From NCBI RefSeq assembly GCF_001187535.1, contig NZ_LFIO01001733.1, positions 124,001-188,000 of the forward strand: 64,000 nucleotides of DNA. The letters are read 5' to 3'. Source of the stretch: Rhizobium ecuadorense. Its GTDB lineage: Bacteria; Pseudomonadota; Alphaproteobacteria; Rhizobiales; Rhizobiaceae. Under the pieces are notes generated by a model. It searched no databases. It was not told the origin of the DNA and was given only the letters and a program-made list of their open reading frames with translations. Numbering within the stretch: the first letter of the stretch is position 1; every line of letters begins with the position of its first letter. Both the position numbers and the translations under genes were made by a program. Shown here piece by piece: positions 55,117 through 63,904 of the stretch.

Positions 55117-55150
55117 AAAGAGCGCCCACAAGGGGCGCCCTTCGCAGCTG
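55117..55150 (-). terminator. Terminator of the BMP-type binding-protein gene
   Basis: On the minus strand AAGGGCGCC, a short loop and GGGCGCTCTT form a 9-bp stem (one G-U) followed by TTTTTTT, 17 bp after the stop at 55167. Confidence 0.8.
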
Positions 55151-55166
55151 CGATTTGAAATGCGGC

Positions 55167-56243
55167 TTATTGCGCCGGCAGCTTGTCGTCGACGCCTTCG
55201 ACATAGAAATTCATGCCGAGCAGCGTGCCGTCATCCGCCTTTTCGCCGGCCTTCAGCCAGGGGGTGCCGTCCTGCTTGTTGATCGGGCCGGTGAAGGGAT
55301 GCAGCTCGCCTGATTTGATCTTGGCTTCGGTTTCCTCGGCCATCTTCTTCACGTCGTCAAGCATGTTGGTATAGGGCGCCATCTTCAGGATGCCGTCCTT
55401 CAGGCCGTCCCAGCTCTGCTCGGACTTCCAGGTGCCGTCGAGAAGCGCGTGGACGCGCTTGGAGTAGTAGGTGCCCCAGGTATCGACGATCGCCGTCAGC
55501 TGCGCCTTGGGGCCTGCCGCGATCATGTCGGATGCCTGACCGAAGGCATGGATGCCGCGTTCTTCGGCAACCTGCATCGGCGCTGTCGTATCGGTGTGCT
55601 GGGTCAAGACGTCGACGCCCTGGTCGACCATCGCCTTGGCGGCATCGGCTTCCTTGCCGGGGTCGAACCAGGTGTTGACCCAGATGACCTTCAGCTTGAA
55701 GCTCGGATCGACCGACTTGGCACCCTGCTCGAAGGAGTTGATGCCCATCACCACTTCGGGAATCGGGAAGGAGGCGATATAGGCGGCGCCGTGATTCTTC
55801 GAGGTCTTGGCGGCGATCTGGCCGAGGATGTAGCGGCCTTCATAGAAGCGCGAATTGTAGGTCGCGAGGTTCGGGCCGGACTTGTAGCCTGTGCCGTGCT
55901 CGAACTTCACCTTCGGGAACTTGGCGGCGACCTTCACCGTCGCATCCATGAAGCCGAAGGACGTTGTGAAGATCAGTTTGCAGCCGGAACGGGCAAGGCG
56001 CTCGATGGCGCGCTCGGCATCCGGGCCTTCCGGCACGTTTTCGAGGTAAGGCGTTTCGATCTTGTCGCCGAATTCGGCCTGGACCTGCTGGCGGCCGAGA
56101 TCGTGGGCCTGCGAATAACCGCCATCGGTGTGCGAACCGACATAGACGAAGCAGACCTTCGTCTTATCGGCGGCTTGAGCGGCCGACGAGATGCCGATCA
56201 CGGCGGCGGCCGAGGCGGCGAGTGTCAATGCGTATTTCTTCAT
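55167..56243 (-). CDS. BMP-family substrate-binding lipoprotein-like protein (nucleoside uptake)
   Basis: The 358-aa protein has a signal peptide ending SSAAQAA and a BMP/PnrA fold: VCFVYVGSHTDGGYSQAHDLG, IFTTSFGFMDATVKVAAKFPKVKFEHGTGY and VLTQHTDTTAPMQVAEERG. No lipobox Cys is seen, so it is soluble. Relatives bind purine nucleosides or related compounds. It is the last gene of a four-gene operon (ATPase, two permeases, binding protein) with a terminator directly behind it. Confidence 0.87.
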   Translation of the reverse strand: MKKYALTLAASAAAVIGISSAAQAADKTKVCFVYVGSHTDGGYSQAHDLGRQQVQAEFGDKIETPYLENVPEGPDAERAIERLARSGCKLIFTTSFGFMDATVKVAAKFPKVKFEHGTGYKSGPNLATYNSRFYEGRYILGQIAAKTSKNHGAAYIASFPIPEVVMGINSFEQGAKSVDPSFKLKVIWVNTWFDPGKEADAAKAMVDQGVDVLTQHTDTTAPMQVAEERGIHAFGQASDMIAAGPKAQLTAIVDTWGTYYSKRVHALLDGTWKSEQSWDGLKDGILKMAPYTNMLDDVKKMAEETEAKIKSGELHPFTGPINKQDGTPWLKAGEKADDGTLLGMNFYVEGVDDKLPAQ

Positions 56244-56297
56244 GGGAACCCCTGTTGGTTTGAAGTTATTGCGGAAACCCGTCTTTATCGTGTTGCT

Positions 56298-57218
56298 TTA
56301 TCGCTCCGGCACGAAGGCCTTTCCGAGCGAGGCGGGCGTATTGATCAACGTCGTGCGCCGATTATGAGAAATGATGATGAGAACCACAATAGTCGCGGCA
56401 TAGGGCAGCATCGAGAGGAACTGCGAGGGAATGCCGAGACCGAAGGCCTGGGCGTGCAGCTGCAGGATGGTGACCGCGCCGAAGAGATAACCGCCGGCAA
56501 ACACCCGCCACGGCCGCCAGGAGGCGAAGACCACCAGCGCCAGCGTGATCCAGCCGCGCCCCGCCGACATGTTCTCGGCCCATTGCGGGGTGTAGACGAG
56601 CGACAGCTGGGCGCCGGCAAGACCGGCGCAGGCGCCGCCGAACATCACCGCCAGATAGCGCGTGCGGATGACCTGAATGCCGAGCGCATGGGCCGAAGCG
56701 TGACTGTCGCCGATTGCCCTCAGCTTCAGCCCGGCCCGGCTGCGGAACAGGAACCAGCTGACGCCCACTACAAGCGCAATCGACAGATAGAAGATCAGGT
56801 CCTGCCGGAAGAGAATATGGCCGATGACCGGAAGATCCGACAGGACCGGAATGACGATCTCTCCCAGCCGGATGCCGGGAACGCTGACATAAGCCTCGCC
56901 GAGCATGCCGGACGCGCCGAGGCCGAGAAGGGTGAGCGCCAGTCCCGTCGCCACCTGGTTTGCCACCAGCGTCAGCGTCAGGAAGGCAAACAGCAGCGAG
57001 AAAAGCGCGCCTGCCGCTATGCCGCAGACGATGCCGACATAGGGCGAGCCGGAGATCTGGGCGCCGGCAAAAGCGGCAACCGCGCCCATGATCATCATGC
57101 CTTCGACACCGAGATTGAGAACACCGGAGCGCTCCGTCACCAGTTCGCCCAGCGCTGCGATGACGAGCGGCGTCGAGGCGGTGATGACCGTCAGCAGAAT
57201 GGCTTCGAAGATGCTCAT
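56298..57218 (-). CDS. Nucleoside-type ABC permease, second subunit
   Basis: From ATG 57218 the 306-aa protein is a BPD_transp_2 permease with about eight to nine helices. ELVTERSGVLNLGVEGMMIMGA is the typical BMP-system motif, and GWITLALVVFASWRPW is the conserved late loop. The start overlaps the end of the other permease gene (57215-57218). The open frame extends upstream into that gene without meaning. Confidence 0.87.
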   Translation of the reverse strand: MSIFEAILLTVITASTPLVIAALGELVTERSGVLNLGVEGMMIMGAVAAFAGAQISGSPYVGIVCGIAAGALFSLLFAFLTLTLVANQVATGLALTLLGLGASGMLGEAYVSVPGIRLGEIVIPVLSDLPVIGHILFRQDLIFYLSIALVVGVSWFLFRSRAGLKLRAIGDSHASAHALGIQVIRTRYLAVMFGGACAGLAGAQLSLVYTPQWAENMSAGRGWITLALVVFASWRPWRVFAGGYLFGAVTILQLHAQAFGLGIPSQFLSMLPYAATIVVLIIISHNRRTTLINTPASLGKAFVPER

Positions 57219-58297
57219 GCCGCGCCCCTGACCCGCGACCAGACGATGCGGATTTTGTAATAGATCAGCGTGTCGCAGGAGAGCACGAAGAACAGCAGCA
57301 GCCCCTGGAAGACGCGGGTGACCTTGTCGGAAACGCCGAGCGACAGTTGTGCGGCCTCGCCGCCGAGATAAGTCAGCGCCAAGACCAGGCCAGAGGCGAT
57401 GATGCCGAGCGGATTGAGGCGGCCGAGGAAGGCGACGATGATAGCGGTGAAGCCGTAGCCCGGCGAGATCGCCGGCTGCAGATGGCCGATCGAGCCGGAA
57501 ACCTCGGCTATTCCGGCAAGGCCGGCAAGGGCTCCGGAGAAGAGGAAGCTGAACCAGATCATCTTCTTCGAGGAGAAACCGGCAAAGCGCCCTGCCCGTT
57601 CCGACTGGCCGAGCACGACGATCTCGAAGCCTTTCAGCGTGTAGCGCAGCATGAACCAGACGCCGACGGCCGCAATGAGAGCGAAGATGAAAGCCCAATG
57701 GGCTCGGCCCGATTCTTCCCAGATCGCCGGCAGCACCGCCTCAGGGGCGAAATCGCGCGAGACCGGAAAGTTGAAGCCCTTCGGATCGCGCCAGGCGCCG
57801 CGGATCAGCCAGTCGAGGAAGAGCTGGGCGATATAGACCAGCATCAGCGATGTCAGGATCTCGTTGGTGTTGAAATGCGCCTTCAACAGCGCCGGAATGG
57901 CGGCAAACAGCGCGCCGCCAAGAGCTCCCCAGAGCAGCATCAGCGGCAGCACCAGCGGCGAATGCCAGTCGTAGAAGACGATCGGCAGATAGGAGCCGGT
58001 GATGGCGCCGATGGTGAACTGGCCTTCGGCGCCGATATTCCAATTGTTCGAGCGATAGCAGACGGCAAGGCCGACGGCGATCAGGATCAGCGGTGCGGCC
58101 TTGATCGCCAATTCGTGCAGCGACCAGACCTCGAGCAGCGGCTCGACGAAGAAGGCGTCCAGCGCCTCCACAGGATCCTTGCCGAGCATGGCGAACATGA
58201 TGGCGCCGAAGGCAAGCGTCAGGGCAAGCGCCAGCAGCGGCGAGACGAAGGCGAAGAGCTTCGAGACGTCGGGGCGTTTTTCGAGTTCAATGCGCAT
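57215..58297 (-). CDS. Nucleoside-type ABC permease, first subunit
   Basis: The 360-aa protein (ATG 58297; TTG 58312 would add five residues and overlap the ATPase stop) has about ten helices. It carries YRSNNWNIGAEGQFTIGAITG, the counterpart of the E(G)GMM motif in the partner. GYGFTAIIVAFLGRLNPLGI is the late loop. It forms the channel heterodimer. A 12-bp sequence, ATGCGCATTGAA, occurs both at the ATPase end and at this start. Confidence 0.87.
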   Translation of the reverse strand: MRIELEKRPDVSKLFAFVSPLLALALTLAFGAIMFAMLGKDPVEALDAFFVEPLLEVWSLHELAIKAAPLILIAVGLAVCYRSNNWNIGAEGQFTIGAITGSYLPIVFYDWHSPLVLPLMLLWGALGGALFAAIPALLKAHFNTNEILTSLMLVYIAQLFLDWLIRGAWRDPKGFNFPVSRDFAPEAVLPAIWEESGRAHWAFIFALIAAVGVWFMLRYTLKGFEIVVLGQSERAGRFAGFSSKKMIWFSFLFSGALAGLAGIAEVSGSIGHLQPAISPGYGFTAIIVAFLGRLNPLGIIASGLVLALTYLGGEAAQLSLGVSDKVTRVFQGLLLFFVLSCDTLIYYKIRIVWSRVRGAA

Positions 58298-58308
58298 GGG
58301 CTGTCTCT

Positions 58309-59877
58309 TCAATGCGCATAGGGCGTCTCCGAGGCAGAGCCGGTTTCGTGCAGGCCGCCCATCAGCAGGCCGATCCTTTCGCGCGTCAGTTCGCCGGCCG
58401 GATAGGGCCTGGAAAGCCGTCCCTCGGAGATGACGGCGATATCGGTCGCCACTTCGAAGATCTCGTCGAGATCCTGGCTGATGACAACGACGGCGGAGCC
58501 GGCCTTTGCGAGATCGACCAGCGCCTGGCGGATGCGGCTTGCAGCCCCGGCATCGACGCCCCAGGTCGGCTGGTTGACGACGAGCACGGCCGGCTGGCGA
58601 TCGAGTTCTCGGCCGACGATGAATTTTTGCAGATTGCCGCCGGAAAGCGAGCCGGCGGCCGGATCGTCGCCGCTCTTGCGGACATCCATCGCCTCGGAAA
58701 TGCGCCGCGCCGCGGATTTCACCGCACCTTGGCGGATGATGCCGAGCAGGCCAAGAAAGGCCTTGCGATCCGACTGGCTGCGGGCGAGCACCAGATTGTC
58801 GGAGAGTTTCATGGCGGAAACGGCGGCATGGCCATGCCGTTCCTCCGGCACGAAACCGGCGCCGAGCAGGCGGCGGGCGGTGATGCCCTCGGTACCCACC
58901 GGCTTCTTACGGATGACGATCGCTTCGGCCGACGCGACCGGATATTCACCCGACAGCGCATCGAAAAGCTCGCTCTGGCCGTTGCCGGCGACACCGGCGA
59001 TGGCAAGGATTTCGCCAGCGCGCACCGCCATGGAGACATCGCGGAGCGGCATGGCGAATGGCGTACGGGCTGTGACGGAAAGGTTGGCAACGGCAAGCTG
59101 CACCTCGCCCTTGTCCGAGCGCTCTGGATGGGTGACGGTCGCCACCTCGCTGCCGACCATCATGCGGGCAAGCGAAGCGGGCGTCTCCTGCTTTGGATCG
59201 CAGGCGCCGGTGACGCGGCCATGACGCAGCACGGTGGCGCGGTCGCAGATGCGCTGCACCTCTTCCAGGCGGTGGCTGATATAAAGAACCGAACGGCCTT
59301 CGGCCCGCAGCTTGAACAGCGTTTCGAACAGCCTGTCGGCCTCCTGCGGCGTCAGCACCGAGGTCGGCTCATCGAGAATGATCAGCTTCGGGTTCTGCAG
59401 CAGCGCACGGACGATCTCGATGCGCTGGCGTTCGCCGACCGAGAGATCGGCGACATGGGCATGCGGGTCGAGCGGCAGGCCGTAGGCTTGCGACAGCGCC
59501 CTCGCCTCCTCGGCGATCCTGTCGATCGGGATGGCGTCATCGAGCGACAGGGCGATATTTTCGGCGACGGTCAGCGCCTCGAACAGCGAAAAATGCTGGA
59601 AGACCATGCCGATGCCGTGTTTGCGGGCCTCGCCCGGCGAGGTGATCGAAACCGGCTTGCCCTGCCAGAGGATATGCCCGTGCGTCGGCTCCAGAACGCC
59701 GAACAGCATCTTGACCAGGGTGGATTTGCCTGCGCCATTTTCGCCGAGAAGCGCGTGAATTTCGCCCGGCGCAATATCGAGATCGATTTCATTGCAGGCG
59801 GCAAAGCCACCGAAAAACTTCGTCAGCTTCTGGACGGATAATAACGCGCCGGGTTCCGGCACATTCAATGGCGACAC
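58309..59877 (-). CDS. Nucleoside-type ABC ATPase (two nucleotide domains)
   Basis: Start GTG 59877 with GAGGGG upstream. The 522-aa protein has cassette 1 with GENGAGKST, LSVGERQRIEIVRALL and LIILDEPTSVLT, and cassette 2 with GVAGNGQSE, LSGGNLQKFIVGREL and VVNQPTWGVD. It belongs to the YufO/XylG-like ATPases of BMP systems. First gene of the transporter set, but only 39 bp behind qor, so the promoter may lie further upstream. Confidence 0.88.
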   Translation of the reverse strand: MSPLNVPEPGALLSVQKLTKFFGGFAACNEIDLDIAPGEIHALLGENGAGKSTLVKMLFGVLEPTHGHILWQGKPVSITSPGEARKHGIGMVFQHFSLFEALTVAENIALSLDDAIPIDRIAEEARALSQAYGLPLDPHAHVADLSVGERQRIEIVRALLQNPKLIILDEPTSVLTPQEADRLFETLFKLRAEGRSVLYISHRLEEVQRICDRATVLRHGRVTGACDPKQETPASLARMMVGSEVATVTHPERSDKGEVQLAVANLSVTARTPFAMPLRDVSMAVRAGEILAIAGVAGNGQSELFDALSGEYPVASAEAIVIRKKPVGTEGITARRLLGAGFVPEERHGHAAVSAMKLSDNLVLARSQSDRKAFLGLLGIIRQGAVKSAARRISEAMDVRKSGDDPAAGSLSGGNLQKFIVGRELDRQPAVLVVNQPTWGVDAGAASRIRQALVDLAKAGSAVVVISQDLDEIFEVATDIAVISEGRLSRPYPAGELTRERIGLLMGGLHETGSASETPYAH

Positions 59878-59916
59878 GTTCCCCTCATTTCTTCTGCCGA
59901 TCGGTCCGTTCGGATC

Positions 59917-60897
59917 TCATGGAATCAGCAGCGTCGTTCCTGTTGTTTTTCTTGTTTCCAGATCCGCGTGAGCCCGCCCAACCTCACGCAGCGGATAGGT
60001 TTGATTGACATTGATACGCACTTTGTTGCTTTGCACAACATCAAATAGCGTCTTAGCGCTATCGATCAGCTCCTGGCGTGCGGCGATGTAGGTGAAGAGC
60101 GTCGGCCGCGTCGCAAACAGCGAGCCCTTCTGCGCCAGCGCGGCAAGGGTGAAATTCTCGATCGGCCCGGAGGATTGGCCGAAAGAGGCAAAAAGGCCGC
60201 GCGGCTTCAGGCAATCGAGCGACTGTGGAAAAGTATCGCGGCCAATCGAATCATAGACGACATCGACGCCCTTGCCTGAGGTGATCTCGCGGACCCGGAC
60301 GGCGAAGTCTTCGCTCTTGTAGTTGATCACATGGTCATAGCCATGGGCGAGCGCCAGCGCGACCTTGTCTTCAGAGCCTGCCGTGCCGATGACGGTGGCG
60401 CCGAGCGCCTTTGCCCATTGTCCGGCGATCAGCCCGACACCGCCGGCGGCGGCATGGAACAAAAGGACCGTCTCAGGCCCCACCTTGAAGGTGCGGTTCA
60501 AGAGATATTCGGCGGTCATTCCCTTCAGCATCATCGCCGCTGCCGTTTCGAGCTCGATGCCATCAGGCACATGCACCAGATGGCGCGTCTCGATATTGCG
60601 CTCGACGCTATAGGCGCCGTCGGCGCTGGCATAGGCGACACGGTCGCCGATCTTGAAATCCGCAACGCCGGGGCCGACCGCCGTGACGGTGCCGGCGCCC
60701 TCCTTGCCGGTAACGAAGGGCAGATGCGGCGCCTTGTAGGTGCCGTTGCGGAAATAGACATCGATGAAATTAAGGCCGACTGCCGCCTGGCGGATCTGCA
60801 CCTCGCCGGTTGCGGGCGGCGGCAGATCGAGTTCGACATAGTCGAAAACCTCCGGTCCGCCGGTCCTCGAGAATGAAACCGCCTGTGTCTTCGTCAT
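59917..60897 (-). CDS. qor: NADPH:quinone oxidoreductase (zinc-free MDR family)
   Basis: The 326-aa protein has the GroES-like domain with GLNFIDVYFRNGTY and GKEGAGTV, then a Rossmann domain with FHAAAGGVGLIAGQWAKALGA. The Cys/His zinc ligands of alcohol dehydrogenases are absent, as in Qor. It reduces quinones or enones with NADPH in the cytoplasm. It follows pcs by 10 bp and precedes the ATPase gene by 39 bp, so it sits in a longer transcript. Confidence 0.88.
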   Translation of the reverse strand: MTKTQAVSFSRTGGPEVFDYVELDLPPPATGEVQIRQAAVGLNFIDVYFRNGTYKAPHLPFVTGKEGAGTVTAVGPGVADFKIGDRVAYASADGAYSVERNIETRHLVHVPDGIELETAAAMMLKGMTAEYLLNRTFKVGPETVLLFHAAAGGVGLIAGQWAKALGATVIGTAGSEDKVALALAHGYDHVINYKSEDFAVRVREITSGKGVDVVYDSIGRDTFPQSLDCLKPRGLFASFGQSSGPIENFTLAALAQKGSLFATRPTLFTYIAARQELIDSAKTLFDVVQSNKVRINVNQTYPLREVGRAHADLETRKTTGTTLLIP

Positions 60898-60907
60898 TTG
60901 CCTGTCC

Positions 60908-61636
60908 TCAAGCTTCGCGTCCGAGAGCGGGGAAGAATTGCAGCACCGCGCCGATGACGTAAAGATAGAGCCCGGTCACGATGAAGAGAATGAGCGCCCA
61001 TTCCGGTGTGTCGAAGTGCATCAGCAGCGAAAAAATGCCCAGCGCCGACCACAGAAAAAAGACGCCGAGATTGAGCGGGCGCAGCCTTTTGACGCGGACC
61101 GGGTGCAGGAAATTGATCGGCAGGAAGGTCAGCACCACCGAAATCGTCACGACGGCGAGCGCCGTCGTCGCGCTGGCATCGATGACGAACAGGGTGAAAA
61201 CGATCATGTTCCAGACGACGGGAAAGCCGGAGAAGAAATACTCGTCGGTCTTCATGCCCATATCGGCATAATAGATGGCGCTGGAAACGACGATCATGCC
61301 GGCGGCGACGAAGGACCAGGGCTCGCCGATCATGCCGCTCTGATAGAGCGCGAAAGCCGGCAGCAGCACATAGGTGACGTAATCGATGATATTGTCGAGC
61401 GTATCGCCAGACCAGTTCGGCAGTACTTCCTTGACGCGCACCTTGCGGGCGATCGGCCCGTCTATCCCGTCGACGAGAAGCGCCAGGCCCAGCCACCAGA
61501 ACATGTCGATGAAGCGGTGCTCGGCGGCGGCAACGACGCCGAGAAAGGCAAGGAAGGAGCCGGAGGCCGTCAGGATATGGACGGAAAAGGCGCGCATCTC
61601 CGCGTAAGGAACACGCTTATACTTAAAAATCTTCAT
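60908..61636 (-). CDS. pcs: Phosphatidylcholine synthase
   Basis: The 242-aa membrane protein condenses CDP-diacylglycerol with choline in one step. The CDP-alcohol phosphotransferase motif is visible as D56GID59GPIAR with GDTLD81NIID85. About eight membrane helices. This enzyme is typical of Rhizobiales and other bacteria living with eukaryotes, and phosphatidylcholine is required for effective symbiosis in several of them. ATG 61636 follows GGGGGA. Confidence 0.94.
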   Translation of the reverse strand: MKIFKYKRVPYAEMRAFSVHILTASGSFLAFLGVVAAAEHRFIDMFWWLGLALLVDGIDGPIARKVRVKEVLPNWSGDTLDNIIDYVTYVLLPAFALYQSGMIGEPWSFVAAGMIVVSSAIYYADMGMKTDEYFFSGFPVVWNMIVFTLFVIDASATTALAVVTISVVLTFLPINFLHPVRVKRLRPLNLGVFFLWSALGIFSLLMHFDTPEWALILFIVTGLYLYVIGAVLQFFPALGREA

Positions 61637-61995
61637 ATTCCCCCGACCGCCCTATCGCGCTCGCCCCGGCAAGCATGTTCTTCGCCAACCATCGCCGGCC
61701 CCCTCTTTCTGAATCGGGTCCCGACGCCGTAGGTCTTTGTTGTCGCACCGTTTTTGCCGAAAACCGGCCTGCAGTCCAGGCACGCCGCCCTAATATGCAT
61801 CCTTTGCCGGGCTTCGCCAGCGGAAATACGACATTGCCCACCGCCCCCCTGGTTGGCCATTGAATCCTGACCATGACACGCATATTTCTCTTCAGGAGCA
61901 CTGCGTGGAATGGAATGCCTTTAATTCGAGCCCGATATGTAATATCTGCCTCGCATCCGACAGTTCATCCGACGAAAACGGGATCCGCTACCGCA
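61637..61995. other. Divergent control region between pcs and fpr, no clear elements
   Basis: These 359 bp must hold the promoters of pcs (minus) and fpr (plus). I see no gene, no convincing -35/-10 pair, and only minor inverted repeats. An open frame running into fpr from 61873 lacks coding character before 61996. Confidence 0.5.
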
Positions 61996-62808
61996 ATGAA
62001 CGCGCCTGCAAAGACCGAAGACTTCGCCTCGTCCATCCCCGCCGGCGTCTACGCCGAGACGGTGCTTTCCGTGACGCATTACACCGACCGGCTCTTCCGC
62101 TTCACGATGACCCGGCCGCAGGGCTTCCGTTTCCGTTCGGGCGAATTCGCGATGATCGGCCTGATGGTCGAGGGCAAGCCGGTTTTCCGCGCCTATTCGA
62201 TCGCCAGCCCCGCCTGGGCCGAAGAGCTTGAATTCTTCTCGATCAAGGTGCCGGACGGCCCGCTCACCTCGCATCTGCAGGCAATCAAGCCCGGCGACCA
62301 AGTGCTGATGCGCAAGAAGCCGACGGGCACACTGGTGCTTGATGCGCTGACGCCCGGCCGTCGTCTCTACATGTTCTCGACGGGAACGGGCATTGCGCCT
62401 TTCGCCAGCCTGATCCGCGATCCCGAGACCTATGAAAAGTTCGAGGAAGTCATCCTCACCCATACGACGCGCGATGTCGCCGAGCTGAAATACGGCTTCG
62501 ACCTCGTCGAAGAAATCCGGAATGACGAACTGCTGAAGGAAGTGGTCGGCGACAAGCTGCGCCATTATGCGACCGTCACACGCGAAGACTTCGCCTATCG
62601 CGGCCGCATCACCGACCTGATTTCCTCCGGCAAGATGTTTACCGATCTCGGCGTACCGCCGCTCGACCCGTCAATCGACCGCGGCATGATCTGCGGTTCC
62701 TCGGCCATGCTGAAGGACACCAAGGAGCTGCTCGAAAAGGCCGGCCTCGACGAAGGCGCCAACAGCAAGCCCGCCGAATTCGTCATCGAGCGCGCTTTCG
62801 TCGGCTGA
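61996..62808 (+). CDS. fpr: Ferredoxin/flavodoxin-NADP+ reductase
   Basis: From ATG 61996 the 270-aa flavoprotein has the FAD motif RAYSIASP and the NADP part FSTGTGIAPFASLIRDPETYE. GSSAMLKDTKELLEKAG precedes the C-terminus VIERAFVG, which resembles the bacterial class (ending FV-x-aromatic/Gly region). It moves electrons between NADPH and ferredoxin or flavodoxin, often in the oxidative-stress response. It stands alone, with a terminator behind. Confidence 0.93.
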   Translation: MNAPAKTEDFASSIPAGVYAETVLSVTHYTDRLFRFTMTRPQGFRFRSGEFAMIGLMVEGKPVFRAYSIASPAWAEELEFFSIKVPDGPLTSHLQAIKPGDQVLMRKKPTGTLVLDALTPGRRLYMFSTGTGIAPFASLIRDPETYEKFEEVILTHTTRDVAELKYGFDLVEEIRNDELLKEVVGDKLRHYATVTREDFAYRGRITDLISSGKMFTDLGVPPLDPSIDRGMICGSSAMLKDTKELLEKAGLDEGANSKPAEFVIERAFVG

Positions 62809-62836
62809 CGTTTTCCCCGAAAATCAGACCTGACAG

Positions 62837-62860
62837 CGGCTCCGGAAACGGGGCCGTTTT
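62837..62860 (+). terminator. Terminator of fpr
   Basis: CGGCTCC (62837-62843) pairs with GGGGCCG (62850-62856, one G-U) over GGAAAC, followed by TTTT, which ends in the stop codon of the convergent GntR gene. Confidence 0.7.
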
Positions 62861-63474
62861 CATGTGCGGGCGAGATAGTCGATCAGCGCCGCCATGCTGG
62901 CGCGCGCCTCACCCGCCCTGCCCTGATGGATGGCGCGGATGACGGCGACATGCAGGGCGACGGCGCGGTCCATGCGCTCCGGGCTTGCCGTCGAGTACCA
63001 GAGGCGACGCGCATGCGTCTGCACCGGGCCGAGTGCCGCCATGATGAAGCCGTTCGGGCAGGCATCCTCGAGAATTTCGTCGAAAGCCTTGTCGGCGGCG
63101 AAGAAGCCGGCGAGATCGCCGGTCACGGCGCATTCCTCCATCGCCCGGGCGCAGTCGCCGAGGCGGACGCGCTGTTCATCGGTCGCATGTTCGGCGGCAA
63201 GGCTCGCTGCAATCGGCTCCAGCTCGCGCCGCACCTGCATGACATTGCCGTGATCCTGTGGCGCGATCTCCGCCACCTGCAGCCCGACACGCGGCTTCAC
63301 CCGGATCAGCCCCTGCCAGGCAAGCTTCTGGATCGCCTCGCGCACCGGCGTCCGCCCATGGCCCGCCATATCGATCAGCTGCTTTTCGGTGACCAGCGCC
63401 CCGGGCTTCAGCGCCAGCGTGACGATCAGATGTTCCAGCGCGAGATAGGCAAGATGGCTCTGTGACGTCTGCAT
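62860..63474 (-). CDS. GntR-family (FCD) transcriptional regulator
   Basis: From ATG 63474 the 204-aa protein has a winged helix (LIVTLALKPGALVTEKQLIDM, GRTPVREAIQKL) and an FCD domain (RRELEPIAASLAAEHA, DKAFDEILEDACPNG, LHVAVIRAIHQG). A GTG at 63507 would add 11 residues, but it overlaps the palindrome TGATATATCA (63497-63506), a likely operator. The shorter start is therefore preferred. The regulated genes are not evident in the window. Confidence 0.82.
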   Translation of the reverse strand: MQTSQSHLAYLALEHLIVTLALKPGALVTEKQLIDMAGHGRTPVREAIQKLAWQGLIRVKPRVGLQVAEIAPQDHGNVMQVRRELEPIAASLAAEHATDEQRVRLGDCARAMEECAVTGDLAGFFAADKAFDEILEDACPNGFIMAALGPVQTHARRLWYSTASPERMDRAVALHVAVIRAIHQGRAGEARASMAALIDYLART

Positions 63475-63496
63475 GCTGGAGTCCAATGACTGTACC

Positions 63497-63506
63497 TGAT
63501 ATATCA
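63497..63506. promoter_or_regulatory. Palindromic GntR-type operator
   Basis: TGATATATCA is a perfect 10-bp palindrome 23 bp before the preferred start of the GntR gene. Its form fits a FadR/FCD-type autoregulatory site. Confidence 0.4.
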
Positions 63507-63734
63507 CATAGTGGCACGGTCAAAAACCGAAGACAAGTCGGCATTGAATATCAGAATAGAGACAAAGAGATAACAGCGGTGTGGGATCGGGGACTTTAGG
63601 CGTCTACACCACGAAAGAACTCATTTCGCCGCCCCATCCTCCGAGGCCGCCGCGGGAAGATTGGGAGCGGTAGGGTCGGATATGAGACTAAGTCTGGTGG
63701 AGTGAGCTATCTCCGGCGACTTTAGCCCCACTCT

Positions 63735-63822
63735 CCGTCATGCTCGGCCCTGAGCCGAGCATCCACGCCGCATCTGCCAGCAGTCGTGGCATGGATCCTC
63801 GGCTCAAGGCCGAGGAAGACGG
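63735..63822. repeat. Palindromic intergenic repeat (88 bp)
   Basis: CCGTC...GACGG at the ends enclose two hairpins: ATGCTCGG/CCGAGCAT (63740-63762) and CCTCGGC/GCCGAGG (about 63797-63815). The wording (a CTCGG...GCCGAGCATCCA block, and its relative in the other orientation) is that of a dispersed alphaproteobacterial repeat. It lies in the 430-bp gap between the GntR gene and the next gene. The rest of that gap (63507-63734, 63823-63904) shows nothing I can name. Confidence 0.6.
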
Positions 63823-63904
63823 AGGACGGGTTGGCGTTCCTCCCAAACTCACCCGGCGTAAAAGAGAGACATCGCGCGCTTTGAAACAACGCCTTTATCT
63901 TGCA

